From an uncultured Phocaeicola sp. (lineage in GTDB: Bacteria > Bacteroidota > Bacteroidia > Bacteroidales > Bacteroidaceae), in assembly GCA_958434805.1 (NCBI GenBank), contig CAUBDX010000037.1, positions 1 to 23,840 on the forward strand: a DNA stretch of 23,840 nt. Reading direction: 5' to 3'. A program made the translations under genes and the position numbers. The notes under the pieces are model-generated. The model searched no databases. It was not told where the DNA came from and saw only the letters and a program-made list of their open reading frames with translations. Shown piece after piece: positions 9,711 to 20,153 of this stretch (the stretch's first letter is position 1; each line of letters begins with the position of its first letter).

Positions 9711-10187
9711 TTAGAATCTAAAGTGAGCGAATGCACGGTTAGCTTCAGCCATACGGTGCATATCTTCTTTACGCTTATAAGCACCACCCTGTTCGTTGAA
9801 AGCGTCAATAATCTCAGCTGCCAGTTTATCTGCCATTGATTTACCACCGCGTTTACGAGCGAAAAGAATCAAGTTTTTCATTGAGATTGACTCTTTACGA
9901 TCAGGACGAATTTCAGTAGGAACCTGGAAAGTAGCGCCACCTACACGACGAGACTTTACTTCAATCTGCGGAGTTACATTATCCAAAGCTTTCTTCCAGA
10001 TTTCCAAAGCTGATTTTTCTTCATTAGGAAGTTTTGTTTTCACTGTTTCCAGTGCTGCATAGAAGATCTCATAAGATGTATTCTTTTTTCCATCATACAT
10101 CAAGTGATTTACGAATTTAGAAACCTTCTGATCATTAAATACCGGATCCGGAAGGATCACACGTTTTTTTGGTTTTGCTTTTCTCAT
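9711..10187 (-). CDS. rpsG: 30S ribosomal protein S7
   Basis: Nucleates assembly of the small-subunit head and sits at the E site; in E. coli it is also the translational repressor of the str operon, binding mRNA between rpsL and rpsG. The 158-residue product begins [20 protein letters not shown], has [20 protein letters not shown] (about residues 74-93) with RPDRKES, and ends [14 protein letters not shown]. Length is normal. A run of Ts on the plus strand means a poly-A leader just before the ATG, with no Shine-Dalgarno sequence. The 149-base spacer upstream has pairing potential described separately. Confidence 0.98.
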   Translation of the reverse strand: MRKAKPKKRVILPDPVFNDQKVSKFVNHLMYDGKKNTSYEIFYAALETVKTKLPNEEKSALEIWKKALDNVTPQIEVKSRRVGGATFQVPTEIRPDRKESISMKNLILFARKRGGKSMADKLAAEIIDAFNEQGGAYKRKEDMHRMAEANRAFAHFRF

Positions 10188-10204
10188 TTTTTTCTCAAAA
10201 TAAT

Positions 10205-10297
10205 GTTTTTGTTTGGGGCTGCACTTTTTCCGTTTACTTCAACGCTTCCTCTGAAGCATTTACTCAACCTTTATAGCTTATTCCAACAAACCAAAAC
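10205..10297 (-). promoter_or_regulatory. folded rpsL-rpsG spacer (candidate S7 feedback site)
   Basis: The spacer between rpsL and rpsG is 149 bases, by far the longest between neighbours in this operon. On the minus strand 10297-10287 can pair with 10215-10205 (10 of 11 pairs, one G-A mismatch). Inside lies a small hairpin at 10241-10260: an eight-pair stem with an AGAG loop and one G-U pair that exists only on this strand. The outer helix ends 17 bases before the rpsG ATG. In E. coli the same spacer binds S7 for feedback control. The outer helix is made of A/T-rich repeats and could be chance. Confidence 0.4.
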
Positions 10298-10336
10298 TTA
10301 AATTAATATTCTTTGTTTCAGGAATTCAGTTACAAT

Positions 10337-10750
10337 TTACTTCTTTCCTTTTCCTTTTGCAGGAGCTGCAGCTTGTCCTGCTTTAGGACGCTTCGCACCA
10401 TATTTAGAACGTCTTTGTGTACGACCAGCTACGCCTGCTGTATCCAAAGTACCACGAACGATGTGATAACGTACACCCGGAAGGTCTTTCACACGACCAC
10501 CACGAACCAACACGATTGAGTGTTCCTGCAAGTTATGACCTTCTCCCGGAATATAAGAGTTTACTTCCTTAGAGTTAGTCAGACGCACACGAGCAACTTT
10601 ACGCATTGCTGAATTCGGCTTTTTCGGAGTAGTAGTATACACACGAACACAAACGCCACGTCTTTGAGGACATGAATCCAGTGCCGGAGATTTACTCTTC
10701 TCAACCAAAACCTCTCTTCCTTTTCTTACTAATTGTTGAATAGTAGGCAT
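10337..10750 (-). CDS. rpsL: 30S ribosomal protein S12
   Basis: Decoding-centre protein and the classic streptomycin target. The 137-residue product contains [20 protein letters not shown] (about residues 36-55) and [20 protein letters not shown] (76-95). Lysines 43 and 88, the two sites where resistance changes usually arise, are both present, so the gene reads as wild type. D89 aligns with the aspartate that E. coli methylthiolates. A lineage-typical Ala/Gly/Lys tail follows KRPKAG. It is the first gene after the promoter at 10826-10855, with a leader of roughly 70 bases ending in ATCAAACAAA just before the ATG. Confidence 0.99.
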   Translation of the reverse strand: MPTIQQLVRKGREVLVEKSKSPALDSCPQRRGVCVRVYTTTPKKPNSAMRKVARVRLTNSKEVNSYIPGEGHNLQEHSIVLVRGGRVKDLPGVRYHIVRGTLDTAGVAGRTQRRSKYGAKRPKAGQAAAPAKGKGKK

Positions 10751-10802
10751 TTTGTTTGATTTTTAATTATTATATATTGTTTATTAATTTGCTGTACTAA
10801 GT

Positions 10803-10821
10803 CCAAAACTATACATTTTGG
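10803..10821 (-). promoter_or_regulatory. small hairpin at the start of the rpsL leader
   Basis: The minus strand has CCAAAA, seven bases, then TTTTGG: a perfect six-pair stem. It begins within a few bases of where the transcript should start from the promoter just upstream. A hairpin at the 5' end commonly protects an mRNA; that role here is inference, and a stem this short could be chance. Confidence 0.35.
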
Positions 10822-10825
10822 GCTG

Positions 10826-10855
10826 CAAAGTTACGAATAACATTTTAATAAACAA
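10826..10855 (-). promoter_or_regulatory. Bacteroides-type promoter of the rpsL operon
   Basis: The minus strand has TTG at 10855-10853, 19 bases, then TAACTTTG at 10833-10826. This is an exact match to the -7 consensus TAnnTTTG with correct spacing to a -33 TTG element. Transcription should start a few bases below 10826, giving a leader of about 70 bases to rpsL. It lies just past the DUF3467 terminator, so it most likely drives the whole rpsL-to-rplF-and-beyond string. Confidence 0.8.
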
Positions 10856-10869
10856 TACTTTCTACTAAT

Positions 10870-10912
10870 AAAAATAGTCTGTTTCTCAAAAAAGTTTTTG
10901 AAAAACAGACTA
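10870..10912 (-). terminator. intrinsic terminator of the DUF3467 gene
   Basis: On the minus strand a ten-pair stem starting TAGTCTG (10912-10903 with 10884-10875) continues inward through a T-G wobble into TCAAAA/TTTTGA-type pairing, about 16 pairs in all, and is followed at once by five Ts (10874-10870). The wobble pairs only on this strand. It lies 26 bases past the stop and about 15 bases before the rpsL promoter. Confidence 0.88.
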
Positions 10913-10938
10913 CTATGTTATTTTTGCTACAAAAGCCC

Positions 10939-11280
10939 TTATGCTTCCCCTTTAAATCCGCTTATAGGAGGAATGAATGTTTTTCCATCCGGTCCATTAT
11001 TTCCCCCATTCATTTCTTCCGGCATTCGAATAGGTCCAAAATTACGTTCGTATTTTGCAACATTCTCCTGTAATGCATACATCAAACGTTTTGCATGTTC
11101 AGGAGTCAGTACAATACGTGACTGCACTCCAGCTTTAGGTAATCCCGGCATTACACGCACAAAATCAACAATAAATTCCGAACTGGAATGGGTAATAATG
11201 GCAAGATTTGCATACGTTCCTTGAGCTACTTCTTCTTTCAACTCTATCTGCAACTGATTGTTATTTTTTTCGTTTTCCAT
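10939..11280 (-). CDS. DUF3467 family protein, function unknown
   Basis: Small soluble protein of a family with no established function. I chose the ATG at 11280: 113 residues beginning MENEKNNNQLQIELKEEVAQ. The frame is open up to a TTG at 11355, but the promoter -7 box overlaps that codon, so translation from it is implausible; an ATG at 11298 is also possible. The core GTYANLAIITHSSSEFIVDF followed by VRVMPG, then RIVLTPEHAKRLMYALQENV, is family-typical; a Pro/Gly-rich tail ends PPISGFKGEA. No signal peptide, membrane segment or catalytic motif is evident. It stands alone between the rpoC terminator and the rpsL promoter, with its own promoter and terminator. Its setting hints at a link with transcription or translation, but this is inference. 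Confidence 0.88.
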   Translation of the reverse strand: MENEKNNNQLQIELKEEVAQGTYANLAIITHSSSEFIVDFVRVMPGLPKAGVQSRIVLTPEHAKRLMYALQENVAKYERNFGPIRMPEEMNGGNNGPDGKTFIPPISGFKGEA

Positions 11281-11352
11281 GATTTTATACTTTAGCATTA
11301 AAAAAATATTCTGAATTTCAAGGTCCCCAACTTCTATTCTTTGGTTGGAGTA

Positions 11353-11383
11353 CAAATATAGACATTTATTTGTAATAATACAA
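11353..11383 (-). promoter_or_regulatory. Bacteroides-type promoter of the DUF3467 gene
   Basis: The minus strand has TTG at 11383-11381, 20 bases, then TATATTTG at 11360-11353, an exact TAnnTTTG match at proper spacing. It lies between the rpoC terminator and the gene. Transcription should begin a few bases below 11353, leaving a leader of roughly 65 bases before the chosen ATG at 11280. Confidence 0.82.
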
Positions 11384-11431
11384 CATACTGATTATTCTAT
11401 ATAATTTTCCTATAGCATTTACTATAAACCT

Positions 11432-11468
11432 AAAGAGGCTGATTTCTTAAACAGAAATCAGCCTCTTT
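11432..11468 (-). terminator. terminator hairpin after rpoC
   Basis: A perfect 15-pair inverted repeat (AAAGAGGCTGATTTC and its complement, 11432-11446 and 11454-11468) closes a seven-base loop 20 bases after the rpoC stop. On the minus strand it ends in only three Ts, so the U tract is weak, but the stem is very stable. It separates rpoC from the promoter of the next gene. Confidence 0.85.
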
Positions 11469-11488
11469 TACAGTGTATGTATTAAAAA

Positions 11489-14400
11489 TTACTCTACCTC
11501 ACTATAATCGAGTACATTCTTACGATTAGCAAGAATGCGATCATATTCTTCCTTCGAACCAACAATAATCTTTTCGAATTCACGCTGACCGGTACCGGCA
11601 GGAATCAAGTGACCACAAATCACATTCTCCTTCATACCCTCCAATCTATCAACCTTACCATTGATGGCAGCCTCATTCAAAACTTTCGTTGTTTCCTGGA
11701 ATGATGCAGCAGACATGAAACTTGAAGTTCCCAAAGCGGCACGGGTAATACCTTGCAGAATCTGAGTAGATGTAGCAGGAATAGCATCACGTACCTCAAC
11801 AGGCTTCAAATCACGACGTTTCAACATACTGTTCTCATCACGCAACTTACGGGCAGTAACAATCTGACCCGGCTGCAAATTCTGAGAATCACCAGAGTCA
11901 ACAACTACTTTCTTGCCCCAAATACGATCGTTTTCTTCCATGAACTCTTGCTTATCCACTACCTGCTGTTCCAAGAAGCGAGTATCGCCCGGCTCATCGA
12001 TTTCTACCTTACGCATCATTTGACGAACAATAATCTCAAAGTGTTTGTCGTTAATCTTCACACCCTGCAAACGGTAAACGTCTTGCACTTCATTTACGAT
12101 ATATTCCTGTACAGCCGTGGGACCTTTAATGGCCAAAATGTCAGCAGGAGTAATCGCACCGTCAGATAACGGAGTTCCGGCACGAACGTAGTCATTCTCC
12201 TGAACCAATATTTGTTTAGACAGATTCACCAAATACTTTTTCACTTCACCTGTCTTAGATGTGACAATAATTTCACGGTTACCACGCTTAATCTTACCCA
12301 TAGTAATTTCACCGTCTATTTCAGAAACGACAGCAGGATTAGATGGGTTACGAGCCTCAAACAGTTCTGTAACACGAGGAAGACCACCGGTGATATCACC
12401 AGCCTTGCCTACAGCACGAGGAATCTTCACAATAATGTCACCAGCTTTCACTGCCTGACCGTTTTCAACCACAACATGCCCCCCCACGGGTAAGTTATAA
12501 GTACGGATCAAATTACCATCCTCGGTTACAATATGGGCAGAAGGTACTTTTGTCTTGTCCTTAGACTCGATAATGATAATTTCACGCAAACCGGTAGCTT
12601 CATCAGACTCTACCTTATAAGTTACGTTTTCAACCACACTCTCGAATTCAATCTTACCAGTAGCCTCTGTAATAATAACAGCGTTGAACGGATCCCACTT
12701 AGCAATCAGTTTTCCTTTCTCAACAATATCACCGTCCGCAGCATATAATTTTGAACCATAAGGCACATTATGAGTTGACAGGATAATCCCTGTATTCACA
12801 TCGATAAAGCGGACTTCAGCCAAACGACCGACTACCACTTTCACAGCCTCACCCATTTCATCAACCGTATCTACCGTACGCAATTCTTCGAATTCCAAAC
12901 GTGCATTATTCTTGGCCACAATGCTTGCATTAGCAGCCATATTACCTGCGATACCACCGGCATGGAATGTACGCAATGTCAACTGTGTACCCGGCTCACC
13001 AATAGATTGGGCAGCGATTACGCCGACTGCTTCACCTTTCTGAACCATACGACTGGATGCCAAGTTACGTCCATAACACTTAGCACATACCCCTTTCTTA
13101 GATTCACAAGTTAATACCGAACGGATTTCAACGCTTTCAATCGGAGAATCCTCGATTTCCTGCGCAATATCCTCTGTAATCTCCTCTCCACCGGCTACAA
13201 TCAGTTTACCAGTAGTAGGATGGACGATATCATGTACAGAAACACGTCCTAGAATACGTTCGTACAAAGTAGCAATAACTTCATCGTTATTCTTCAAAGC
13301 CGTACAAACCAAACCACGAAGTGTTCCACAGTCTTCTTCATTGATAATCACATCATGCGACACGTCTACCAGACGGCGGGTCAAGTATCCCGCATCAGCA
13401 GTCTTCAACGCTGTATCCGCCAAACCTTTACGAGCACCGTGGGTAGAAATAAAATACTCTAACACAGACAAACCTTCTTTAAAGTTTGAAAGAATAGGGT
13501 TTTCAATAATCTGTGCGCCTTCAGCACCGGCTTTCTGCGGTTTTGCCATCAAACCACGCATACCAGACAACTGACGAATCTGCTCTTTAGAACCACGGGC
13601 CCCGGAATCAAGCATCATAAATACTGAATTGAAGCCTTGGTCATCATTCTTAATCGTCTTGTAAAGTATATCAGACAGGTCACTGTTCACGTGAGTCCAT
13701 GTATCGATAACCTGGTTATAACGTTCATTGTCAGTAATGAAACCCATATTATAGTTCATCATAATCTGTTCCACTTCCTCATTACCACGTTTTACCAGTT
13801 CTTCTTTTTCTTTCGGGATAATAATATCACCCAAGTTGAATGACAGACCACCCTTGAACGCCATATAGTAACCTAAGTTCTTAATACCATCCAAGAATTC
13901 ACAAGCACGTGCAACACCGACAGCTTTGATAACATCACTAATGATATCTCGCAAAGACTTTTTGGAAATAATGGTATTCAAGTACCCCACTTCCGCTGGA
14001 ACGATTTCATTTACAATCACACGCCCTACGGAGGTTTCTTTCATCATCACATCTACGATTTTGCCATCTTTGTCCAAGTCCTTCACCACTACGTTGACGA
14101 TAGCATGAATATCCACTTTACCTTCATTATAAGCAATCAAAGCCTCTTCCGGACCGTAGAAAGTCAAGCCTTCACCTTTAGCCCCTTTTCTCAGCTTGGT
14201 AATATAATACAAACCAAGTACCATATCCTGTGCAGGCACAGTAATAGGAGCACCATTAGCAGGATTCAGAATGTTATGAGCTTGAAGCATCAACATCTGT
14301 GCTTCCAGAATCGCATCATTACTCAAAGGCAAGTGAACCGCCATCTGGTCACCATCGAAGTCGGCATTGAACGCTGTACAAGCCAACGGGTGCAACTGAA

Positions 14401-15775
14401 TAGCTTTACCTTCAATCATATGCGGTTGGAAAGCCTGAATACCCAAACGGTGCAGAGTCGGCGCACGGTTCAGCAATACAGGATGACCTTTCATGACATG
14501 TTCCAAGATATCCCAGATCACAGGCTCCTTGCGGTCTACAATCTTCTTTGCAGATTTTACAGTCTTCACAATACCACGTTCAATCAACTTACGGATGATA
14601 AACGGCTTGTAAAGCTCTGCAGCCATCAGTTTAGGAATACCACATTCACCCATCTTCAATTCAGGACCAACAACGATAACCGAACGAGCAGAGTAGTCAA
14701 CACGCTTACCCAGCAAGTTCTGACGGAAACGTCCTTGCTTACCCTTCAAGCTATCGGACAGTGATTTCAATGGACGATTAGCGTCAGTCTTCACTGCACT
14801 TGATTTACGTGAGTTATCGAACAAGGAATCGACAGCCTCCTGCAACATACGTTTTTCGTTACGCAAAATCACTTCGGGAGCCTTGATTTCAATCAGTCGC
14901 TTCAAACGGTTGTTACGGATAATCACACGACGATACAAGTCATTCAAGTCAGAGGTAGCGAAACGGCCACCATCCAACGGAACCAATGGACGCAGTTCAG
15001 GAGGAATAACCGGCACAATACGTACAATCATCCATTCAGGTTTATTACGTCCGCGAGATGCACGGAACGATTCAACTACCTGCAGACGCTTCAAAGCCTC
15101 GTTCTTACGTTGCTGCGAAGAATCATTACTTGCTTTATGACGTAATTCATAAGATAAAGCATCCAAATCCAAAGTTGAGAGCAGATCATAAATGGCTTCT
15201 GCTCCCATCTTAGCTATAAACTTATTCGGATCTGTATCTTCCAAATATTGGTTTTCTTTAGGAAGTGTATCCAAGATATCCAAATACTCTTCTTCAGAAA
15301 GCAAATCATATTTATTAATGCCATCTTCAGCCTTCACACCCGGCTGGATAACCACATAACGTTCATAATATACAATAGCGTCTAGTTTCTTTGTAGGCAG
15401 CCCCAACAAATAACCGATCTTGTTCGGCAATGAACGAAAATACCAGATATGCGCTACAGGCACAACTAACTGAATATGTCCCATACGTTCACGACGGACC
15501 TTCTTTTCAGTCACTTCAACGCCACATCGGTCACAAACAATACCTTTATAACGGATACGTTTGTACTTACCGCAATGACATTCGTAATCTTTCACCGGAC
15601 CGAAAATACGCTCGCAGAACAAACCATCACGTTCCGGTTTGTAGGTACGGTAGTTGATCGTTTCAGGCTTCAACACCTCACCGCTCGAATTCTCAAGGAT
15701 TTCTTCGGGTGAAGCCAAGCCAATTGAGATTTTCGAGAAATTACTCTTTATCTTAGTTTCTTTTCTAAAAGCCAT
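11489..15775 (-). CDS. rpoC: RNA polymerase beta' subunit
   Basis: Catalytic subunit of RNA polymerase. The 1428-residue product carries the N-terminal zinc site (C66, C68, C81, C84 in YECHCGK and CDRCGVE), the magnesium-binding NADFDGDQM motif near residues 468-476 with its three aspartates, the second zinc site (C816, C890, C897, C900), and the trigger-loop region with the family [13 protein letters not shown] near residue 930. The C-terminal region has [15 protein letters not shown] and ends LDYSEVE. Length fits Bacteroidota beta'. It follows rpoB after 38 bases, so the two are co-transcribed, and is closed by a strong hairpin. A short AAGGA sits only three bases from the ATG, too close for a normal Shine-Dalgarno site. 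Confidence 0.99.
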   Translation of the reverse strand: MAFRKETKIKSNFSKISIGLASPEEILENSSGEVLKPETINYRTYKPERDGLFCERIFGPVKDYECHCGKYKRIRYKGIVCDRCGVEVTEKKVRRERMGHIQLVVPVAHIWYFRSLPNKIGYLLGLPTKKLDAIVYYERYVVIQPGVKAEDGINKYDLLSEEEYLDILDTLPKENQYLEDTDPNKFIAKMGAEAIYDLLSTLDLDALSYELRHKASNDSSQQRKNEALKRLQVVESFRASRGRNKPEWMIVRIVPVIPPELRPLVPLDGGRFATSDLNDLYRRVIIRNNRLKRLIEIKAPEVILRNEKRMLQEAVDSLFDNSRKSSAVKTDANRPLKSLSDSLKGKQGRFRQNLLGKRVDYSARSVIVVGPELKMGECGIPKLMAAELYKPFIIRKLIERGIVKTVKSAKKIVDRKEPVIWDILEHVMKGHPVLLNRAPTLHRLGIQAFQPHMIEGKAIQLHPLACTAFNADFDGDQMAVHLPLSNDAILEAQMLMLQAHNILNPANGAPITVPAQDMVLGLYYITKLRKGAKGEGLTFYGPEEALIAYNEGKVDIHAIVNVVVKDLDKDGKIVDVMMKETSVGRVIVNEIVPAEVGYLNTIISKKSLRDIISDVIKAVGVARACEFLDGIKNLGYYMAFKGGLSFNLGDIIIPKEKEELVKRGNEEVEQIMMNYNMGFITDNERYNQVIDTWTHVNSDLSDILYKTIKNDDQGFNSVFMMLDSGARGSKEQIRQLSGMRGLMAKPQKAGAEGAQIIENPILSNFKEGLSVLEYFISTHGARKGLADTALKTADAGYLTRRLVDVSHDVIINEEDCGTLRGLVCTALKNNDEVIATLYERILGRVSVHDIVHPTTGKLIVAGGEEITEDIAQEIEDSPIESVEIRSVLTCESKKGVCAKCYGRNLASSRMVQKGEAVGVIAAQSIGEPGTQLTLRTFHAGGIAGNMAANASIVAKNNARLEFEELRTVDTVDEMGEAVKVVVGRLAEVRFIDVNTGIILSTHNVPYGSKLYAADGDIVEKGKLIAKWDPFNAVIITEATGKIEFESVVENVTYKVESDEATGLREIIIIESKDKTKVPSAHIVTEDGNLIRTYNLPVGGHVVVENGQAVKAGDIIVKIPRAVGKAGDITGGLPRVTELFEARNPSNPAVVSEIDGEITMGKIKRGNREIIVTSKTGEVKKYLVNLSKQILVQENDYVRAGTPLSDGAITPADILAIKGPTAVQEYIVNEVQDVYRLQGVKINDKHFEIIVRQMMRKVEIDEPGDTRFLEQQVVDKQEFMEENDRIWGKKVVVDSGDSQNLQPGQIVTARKLRDENSMLKRRDLKPVEVRDAIPATSTQILQGITRAALGTSSFMSAASFQETTKVLNEAAINGKVDRLEGMKENVICGHLIPAGTGQREFEKIIVGSKEEYDRILANRKNVLDYSEVE

Positions 15776-15813
15776 ACTTCCTTATTTATAATGTAAAGAG
15801 TTATATTTTTTTA

Positions 15814-18800
15814 TTATTCAAGGTTGATACTCAAGCCAAGACCTCTCAGTTCGTGTAACAATACATTCAGAGATTCGGGGATACCCGGAGTTGGCATAGG
15901 TTCACCTTTCACAATAGCTTCGTAAGCCTTTGAGCGTCCTACAACGTCATCAGACTTAATGGTCAGGATTTCCTGTAAGATATGTGCTGCGCCGAATGCT
16001 TCAAGCGCCCAAACTTCCATTTCTCCGAAACGCTGACCACCGAACTGTGCCTTACCACCAAGCGGCTGCTGAGTAATAAGGGAGTACGGACCGATAGAAC
16101 GGGCATGCATCTTATCTTCAACCATGTGCCCTAGTTTCAACATATAAGTTACACCCACTGTTGCAGGTTGGTCAAAGCGTTCGCCTGTACCACCATCACA
16201 AAGATAAGTCTTACAATAACGAGGCAATCCAGCTTTATCTGTCCATTCATTTAAATCATCCATAGAAGCACCATCAAAAATAGGAGTAGCAAATTTCACA
16301 CCCAACTCTTTTCCGGCACGACCTAATACGGCTTCGAAAATCTGACCAATATTCATACGAGAAGGCACACCCAACGGATTCAATACGATATCTACTGGAG
16401 TACCATCTGCTAAGAACGGCATATCTTCCTGACGAACCACACGAGAAACAATACCCTTGTTACCGTGACGTCCCGCCATCTTATCACCTACACCAATCTT
16501 ACGCTTCTTGGCAATATAAACCTTAGCCATCTGAATAATGCCCGCAGGAAGTTCATCACCGATAGTGATAGCAAACTTCTTACGCTTTAATTCAGCATCC
16601 AATTCTTTATATTTCTTCAAATAATTCATCACCAAGTCACGAATCATGTCATTCTTATGAGCATCAGCTGTCCACTTGCTCAACTGGATAATAGTATAAT
16701 CCAATGATTCCAAATCGCGTTTGGTGAACTTCGCCCCCTTGGCAATAACTTCCGTTCCCAAATAATCTTTCACTCCTTGGGAAACCTTACCATTAGTCAA
16801 GACCAATAGTTTCTCAATCAAGATATCTTTCAGTTTTGCTGCCTTTTCCTCGAATTCATCATTCAGTTTAGGCAGAATAGCCTTATCGGCATTCTTCTCA
16901 CTTCTGCTCTTGATAACACGTGAGAACAACTTCTTGTCAATAACGACACCACGTAATGACGGAGAAGCTTTCAATGAAGCATCCTTCACATCACCTGCCT
17001 TATCACCGAAAATAGCACGAAGCAATTTTTCTTCCGGAGAAGGATCTGATTCACCTTTCGGAGTAATCTTACCAATCAGGATATCACCCGGTTCGATACG
17101 TGCACCTACACGTACAATACCGTTTTCATCCAAATCTTTAGTAGCTTCTTCACTCACGTTAGGAATATCAGAAGTTAATTCTTCCATACCGCGTTTCGTT
17201 TCGCGGACCTCCAAAATATATTCATCAACGTGTACAGAAGTCAGCAAGTCCTCACGTACAACGCGTTCATTCAATACAATAGCATCCTCGTAGTTATAAC
17301 CTTTCCAAGGCATATAAGCCACCAACAGATTTTTACCCAATGCAAGCTCACCACCCTGAGTTGAATATCCTTCAGTCAGGATATCACCCTTCTTCACACG
17401 CTGTCCTTTATCACAAGTAGGACGGAGGTCAATGGTCATGCTCTGATTAGTCTTACGGAATTTAGGAATTCTGTATTCCTTCAAAGCAGGTTCAAAGCTT
17501 ACAAATTCTTCATCTTCATTTCTGTCATACAAGATACGAATAGTTGTTGCATCGACATATTCTACAACACCATCACCCTCTGCTGCAATCTGAGTACGAG
17601 AGTCTTCAACCAACTGTTTTTCAATACCTGTACCTACAATAGGAGCCTCTGTACGCAACAAAGGAACTGCCTGGCGCATCATGTTTGATCCCATCAATGC
17701 ACGGTTAGCATCGTCATGTTCCAAGAACGGAATCAAAGAAGCAGCGATAGAAGCAATCTGCTGTGGAGAAACATCCATCAACTCTACCTGGTCAGGAGTA
17801 ACAACAGGATAATCAGCATCACGACGAGCTTTTACTTTCTCACGAACAAATTTGCCTTCATCATCCAATGGAGCATTACCCTGAGCGATTATCTTATCCT
17901 CTTCCTCTTCGGCTGTCAGATATTCAATACCTTCATCAGATATATCCACCTTACCATCAGCTACTTTACGATAAGGAGTTGAAATAAAGCCAAGCTCATT
18001 AATCTTAGCATACACACACAAAGAAGAAATCAAACCGATATTCGGACCTTCAGGAGTTTCAATCGGACACAAACGACCATAATGAGTATAGTGTACGTCA
18101 CGAACCTCAAAACCAGCACGTTCACGTGACAGACCACCAGGTCCTAACGCTGACAAACGACGCTTGTGAGTGATTTCAGCCAATGGATTAGTTTGATCCA
18201 TGAACTGCGACAAAGCATTTGTTCCAAAGAATGAATTGATAACAGAAGAAATAGTCTTCGCATTAATCAAATCAATCGGAGTAAACACTTCATTGTCACG
18301 CACATTCATACGCTCACGGATGGTACGAGACATACGTGCCAGACCAATCGCAAATTGATTGGACAACTGTTCTCCTACAGTACGTACACGACGGTTACTC
18401 AAGTGGTCAATATCATCAACATCCGCTTTAGAGTTAATCAGCTCAATCAGATACTTAATGATTTCAATAATATCTTGTTTTGTCAATACCTTCACATCCA
18501 TGTCCGTAGTCAGTCCCAACTTTTTGTTGATTCTGTAACGTCCTACCTCGCCAAGGTCATATCTTTTTTCAGAGAAGAACAGGTTATTGATAACCTCACG
18601 AGCACTGGCATCATCAGCCGGATCTGCATTACGCAACTGACGGTAAATGTAAAGTACAGCCTCTTTTTCAGAGTTGCTCGGGTCTTTCTGAAGGGTATTA
18701 AATATAATAGAGTAGTCGGATGAATTCGCTTCTTCCTTGTGAACAAGGATATTCTGAACGCCTGAGTCTATAATTTCATCGATATGATCCTCTTCAATCA

Positions 18801-19626
18801 CAGTTTCACGGTCGATAATAACCTCATTACGTTCAATAGAAACAACTTCACCTGTGTCTTCATCTACGAAATCTTCTGTCCATGTTTTTAAAACACGAGC
18901 AGCGAGTTTTCTTCCTACGACTTTCTTCAAGTTAGTCTTATTAACCTTAACGTCTTCAGCCAAATTGAAGATTTCGAGGATATCTTTATCATTTTCAAAA
19001 CCTACAGCTCTTAACAGAGTAGTAACAGGCAATTTCTTTTTACGGTCGATATACGCATACATTACATTGTTAATATCTGTAGCGAATTCGATCCATGAAC
19101 CTTTGAATGGAATAATACGGGCAGAGTACAATTTAGTACCGTTAGCATGCACGCTCTGACCAAAGAACACGCCCGGAGAACGGTGCAACTGAGAAACAAC
19201 TACACGCTCAGCACCATTAATAACAAAAGTTCCTTTCGGAGTCATATACGGAATAGGACCCAGATAAACATCCTGAATAACCGTATCGAAATCTTCATGA
19301 TCAGGATCAGTACAATACAACTTCAGTTTTGCTTTCAAAGGCACGCTGTATGTGAGCCCGCGCTCCAAACACTCGTCTATTGAATAGTGAGGCGGATCAA
19401 TGTAATAGTCCAAGAATTCAAGGACAAAGTTATTACGAGTGTCAGCAATAGGGAAGTTTTCAGCGAACACCTTATACAGCCCGTCATTCTTACGCTTTTC
19501 GGGCGGGGTATCCAACTGTAAAAAGTCTTGGAATGACTTCAATTGCACTTCCAAGAAATCCGGATACTTCATCGGATTCTTGATGGAAGCAAAATTAACT
19601 CTTTGATTTTCAGTATTTGAAGACAT
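15814..19626 (-). CDS. rpoB: RNA polymerase beta subunit
   Basis: Second catalytic subunit of RNA polymerase and the rifampicin target. The 1270-residue product has the family N-terminus ([14 protein letters not shown]), the rifampicin pocket [19 protein letters not shown] followed by LSALGPGG (about residues 470-495), the DYSP-like core elements [12 protein letters not shown] and [12 protein letters not shown], and the C-terminal [20 protein letters not shown]. The residues matching E. coli D516, H526 and S531 are wild type, so no resistance change is seen. It begins 40 bases after the rplL-rpoB hairpin and shares its transcript with rpoC. Confidence 0.99.
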   Translation of the reverse strand: MSSNTENQRVNFASIKNPMKYPDFLEVQLKSFQDFLQLDTPPEKRKNDGLYKVFAENFPIADTRNNFVLEFLDYYIDPPHYSIDECLERGLTYSVPLKAKLKLYCTDPDHEDFDTVIQDVYLGPIPYMTPKGTFVINGAERVVVSQLHRSPGVFFGQSVHANGTKLYSARIIPFKGSWIEFATDINNVMYAYIDRKKKLPVTTLLRAVGFENDKDILEIFNLAEDVKVNKTNLKKVVGRKLAARVLKTWTEDFVDEDTGEVVSIERNEVIIDRETVIEEDHIDEIIDSGVQNILVHKEEANSSDYSIIFNTLQKDPSNSEKEAVLYIYRQLRNADPADDASAREVINNLFFSEKRYDLGEVGRYRINKKLGLTTDMDVKVLTKQDIIEIIKYLIELINSKADVDDIDHLSNRRVRTVGEQLSNQFAIGLARMSRTIRERMNVRDNEVFTPIDLINAKTISSVINSFFGTNALSQFMDQTNPLAEITHKRRLSALGPGGLSRERAGFEVRDVHYTHYGRLCPIETPEGPNIGLISSLCVYAKINELGFISTPYRKVADGKVDISDEGIEYLTAEEEEDKIIAQGNAPLDDEGKFVREKVKARRDADYPVVTPDQVELMDVSPQQIASIAASLIPFLEHDDANRALMGSNMMRQAVPLLRTEAPIVGTGIEKQLVEDSRTQIAAEGDGVVEYVDATTIRILYDRNEDEEFVSFEPALKEYRIPKFRKTNQSMTIDLRPTCDKGQRVKKGDILTEGYSTQGGELALGKNLLVAYMPWKGYNYEDAIVLNERVVREDLLTSVHVDEYILEVRETKRGMEELTSDIPNVSEEATKDLDENGIVRVGARIEPGDILIGKITPKGESDPSPEEKLLRAIFGDKAGDVKDASLKASPSLRGVVIDKKLFSRVIKSRSEKNADKAILPKLNDEFEEKAAKLKDILIEKLLVLTNGKVSQGVKDYLGTEVIAKGAKFTKRDLESLDYTIIQLSKWTADAHKNDMIRDLVMNYLKKYKELDAELKRKKFAITIGDELPAGIIQMAKVYIAKKRKIGVGDKMAGRHGNKGIVSRVVRQEDMPFLADGTPVDIVLNPLGVPSRMNIGQIFEAVLGRAGKELGVKFATPIFDGASMDDLNEWTDKAGLPRYCKTYLCDGGTGERFDQPATVGVTYMLKLGHMVEDKMHARSIGPYSLITQQPLGGKAQFGGQRFGEMEVWALEAFGAAHILQEILTIKSDDVVGRSKAYEAIVKGEPMPTPGIPESLNVLLHELRGLGLSINLE

Positions 19627-19665
19627 TTGTTAATATTTTGTAGAACTTAATAATAATATAGACAC

Positions 19666-19703
19666 AAAAAGGTTAAGAATCCTCGTCTAGAGGATTCCTA
19701 ACC
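19666..19703 (-). terminator. terminator/attenuator between rplL and rpoB
   Basis: On the minus strand 19703-19690 pairs with 19684-19671 as a 14-pair stem, starting GGTTAGGAATCCTC, around a five-base loop, followed directly by five Ts (19670-19666). One pair is G-U on this strand and would be a mismatch on the other, so the design is for this direction. Since rpoB has no obvious promoter in the 40 bases that follow, it is best read as a partial terminator that lowers rpoBC output relative to L7/L12, as in E. coli. A tiny CCTGA/TCAGG hairpin (19710-19722) precedes it. Confidence 0.85.
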
Positions 19704-19729
19704 GAATTACCTGATAATCAGGCTTAATA

Positions 19730-20107
19730 TTATTTAAGCTCAACTTCAGCTCCAGCTTCTTCCAAAGTTTTCTTCAGTGATTCAGCTTCGTCTTTAGCCA
19801 AGCCTTCTTTTACTGTGCTAGGAGCACCGTCTACCAAGTCTTTAGCTTCTTTCAAGCCAAGACCACATGCTTCTTTAACGGCTTTAACAACCTGCAATTT
19901 AGCAGCACCAGCGCTCTTCAAAACTACATCAAAAGATGTCTTTTCTTCAGCAGCAGCTGCACCACCTGCAGCAGGACCAGCAGCAACAGCTACAGCTGCA
20001 GCAGCAGGTTCAATACCGTATTCTTCTTTAAGGATAGTTGCAAGTTCATTAACTTCTTTTACTGTCAAGTTAACTAATTGTTCTGCAAAAGCTTTCAAAT
20101 CTGCCAT
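19730..20107 (-). CDS. rplL: 50S ribosomal protein L7/L12
   Basis: Forms the flexible stalk on L10 that recruits and stimulates the translation GTPases; present in several copies per ribosome. The 125-residue product has the dimerisation domain (about residues 1-33, [20 protein letters not shown]), an Ala/Gly-rich hinge (about 34-53) and the globular factor-binding domain (56-125) with [20 protein letters not shown] and ending [10 protein letters not shown]. It follows rplJ after 46 bases with an A-rich leader. The hairpin after it allows more L7/L12 than RNA polymerase to be made from the same transcript. Confidence 0.99.
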   Translation of the reverse strand: MADLKAFAEQLVNLTVKEVNELATILKEEYGIEPAAAAVAVAAGPAAGGAAAAEEKTSFDVVLKSAGAAKLQVVKAVKEACGLGLKEAKDLVDGAPSTVKEGLAKDEAESLKKTLEEAGAEVELK

Positions 20108-20153
20108 TTTTGTATGATTTTAATTGTTTGTTACTAATTGATTATAAAATTGA

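Noticed and set aside
10804..10811. Second TAnnTTTG match (TAGTTTTG) before rpsL
   Set aside because: No -33 element lies at 19-21 bases; the nearest TTTG is only 14 bases away and belongs to the better promoter box upstream.
10898..11224. 108-residue open frame on the plus strand opposite the DUF3467 gene
   Set aside because: The minus-strand product has family-like sequence, a consensus promoter and a terminator in its own direction; the plus-strand frame has none of these.
11432..11468. Reading the rpoC hairpin as a bidirectional terminator
   Set aside because: Four Ts also follow it on the plus strand, but there is no plus-strand gene that would need it.
14105..14764. 219-residue open frame on the plus strand
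   Set aside because: It lies wholly antisense to rpoC, has no ribosome site or recognisable domain, and its composition is what a reversed AT-rich conserved gene yields by chance.
18543..18746. 67-residue minus-strand frame inside rpoB (and a similar 66-residue one at 20120-20320 in rplJ)
   Set aside because: Out-of-frame overlaps within strongly conserved genes, without a start signal of their own.
19627..19665. Possible promoter between the rplL hairpin and rpoB (TTG plus TAAGTTCT)
   Set aside because: The -7 candidate misses two conserved positions and the spacing does not fit, so I do not call it.
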